A stretch of 6,616 nucleotides of DNA from Bdellovibrionales bacterium (GTDB lineage: Bacteria; Bdellovibrionota; UBA2361; JAGRAS01), in contig JAGRAS010000097.1 of the NCBI GenBank assembly GCA_020434465.1, forward strand, positions 1-6,616. Direction: 5' to 3'. The notes beneath the pieces are model-generated. The model was not told the DNA's origin. It worked only from the letters and a program-made list of their open reading frames with translations, and did no database searches. Made by a program: the position numbers and the translations under genes. Below, one piece after another: positions 6,043 through 6,616 of this stretch (positions are counted from its first letter, which is position 1; each line of letters starts with the position of its first letter).

Positions 6043-6616
6043 TTATTCAACAAACCAGGGAAAAGTAGTTTTTTTATCATTACTGGTCTCTTGTATTTTG
6101 CCAGCTTTCTTTTCTGCAAGTTCAGCTTCAAGATTCTCAAAATCTTCTTTCTTAAGAGAAAATAAAGTTAAAACAGGATTGTGAAAGCCGTAAGTTCCGT
6201 ACTCTGGATTAATTTCTTTAACAATTGGAACTCTCTCAAAGACCTCTCTTAACCTTTGTCTAACTGCTGCATCAGATTTTGGTTGGGAAAAGTAACGATC
6301 ATAAAAAAGACTAGATAATACAAGGTATTCTTGACCTGAGCTTTTAAGCGAACGTATATCTAGTTTTGGCATTATCTTTGCGCGCTGAATATAAGTTATC
6401 TCAAACTCATTATTCCAAAATTCAGGAGCATATCTTCTCCAGTCTAGGTATATTTTAGATCCACGAGGAAGGTTATTTAGCATCCATACTTCCATCTGCC
6501 TACGAGTATCATTTACTATTTCAGAAGAAAATTGATAACTCCTATATGCTGGGAATCCAATCGCAACAATTAAAAGAACTGTGGCTAGAGTTTTATGATT
6601 TGCAGCTCTTAAGCGT
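6043..6616 (-). CDS. C-terminal part of a probable membrane glycosyltransferase (GT39/ArnT-like), 5' end outside the window
   Basis: Reading leftward, the frame is open from the right edge to the TAA at 6043-6045, giving 190 visible residues. The first ATG in view (6495) would give only 150 residues, but the 40 codons before it contain no stop. They encode a hydrophobic helix, TLATVLLIVAIGFPAY (about 6544-6591), followed by SSEIVNDTRRQ. What follows resembles the soluble tail of multi-spanning polyprenyl-phosphate-sugar transferases of the GT39/ArnT kind: a DTR...WMLNNLPRGSKIYLD segment, then EYLVLSSLFYDRYF and a YGFHNPVLTLFSL strand. Such proteins transfer sugars from lipid carriers on the outer face of the cytoplasmic membrane. 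The catalytic N-terminal half is not visible, so the substrate cannot be given. The extreme C-terminus is charged and lysine-rich. It converges on the kinase gene with seven bases between stop codons. The partial membrane protein call is firm; the family assignment is from recalled tail patterns only. Confidence 0.65.
   Translation of the reverse strand, partial: RLRAANHKTLATVLLIVAIGFPAYRSYQFSSEIVNDTRRQMEVWMLNNLPRGSKIYLDWRRYAPEFWNNEFEITYIQRAKIMPKLDIRSLKSSGQEYLVLSSLFYDRYFSQPKSDAAVRQRLREVFERVPIVKEINPEYGTYGFHNPVLTLFSLKKEDFENLEAELAEKKAGKIQETSNDKKTTFPWFVE

Noticed and set aside
6036..6095. Shared bidirectional terminator between the convergent kinase and glycosyltransferase genes
   Set aside because: The seven-base gap has no hairpin. 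ACCAG (6054-6058) and CTGGT (6083-6087) can pair, but they lie inside the glycosyltransferase coding region with a 24-base loop.

Overview
The window looks like an ordinary stretch of chromosome from an AT-rich bacterium. It holds three complete protein genes and the 3' part of a fourth, with no plasmid, phage, transposase, CRISPR or tRNA/rRNA signal. The seryl-tRNA synthetase, the RecD2-type helicase and the cytoplasmic PAS hybrid histidine kinase all point to Bacteria. The partial gene at the right edge resembles a membrane glycosyltransferase, which fits a free-living organism with a developed envelope. I cannot name the phylum from sequence alone. The SerRS has an unusual class II motif 3 that could help place it.

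Layout: serS runs leftward at 24-1310. A 238-bp divergent intergenic region (1311-1548) separates it from recD2, which runs rightward at 1549-3789. After a 161-bp spacer, a PAS-PAS-HisKA-HATPase-REC hybrid kinase follows on the same strand (3951-6035). Seven bases beyond its stop, a convergent gene begins at its own stop codon and runs leftward (6043 to beyond 6616). Its reading frame stays open past the first visible ATG to the window edge and encodes a transmembrane segment there, so the short 150-residue reading is an internal fragment of a larger membrane protein.

The genes do not form an obvious pathway. They cover housekeeping translation (serS), DNA repair and replication maintenance (recD2), signal transduction (the kinase) and probable envelope glycan synthesis. 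The spacing between recD2 and the kinase argues against tight co-transcription.

The most unusual non-coding feature is the serS/recD2 intergenic region. It packs a near-perfect 10-bp tandem repeat, a perfect 7-3-7 hairpin, a long imperfect hairpin with its own 7-3-7 tip, and a 10-bp palindrome into about 160 bp. This could be a dispersed palindromic element or a regulatory leader. I see no evidence for a new multi-gene biological system here.
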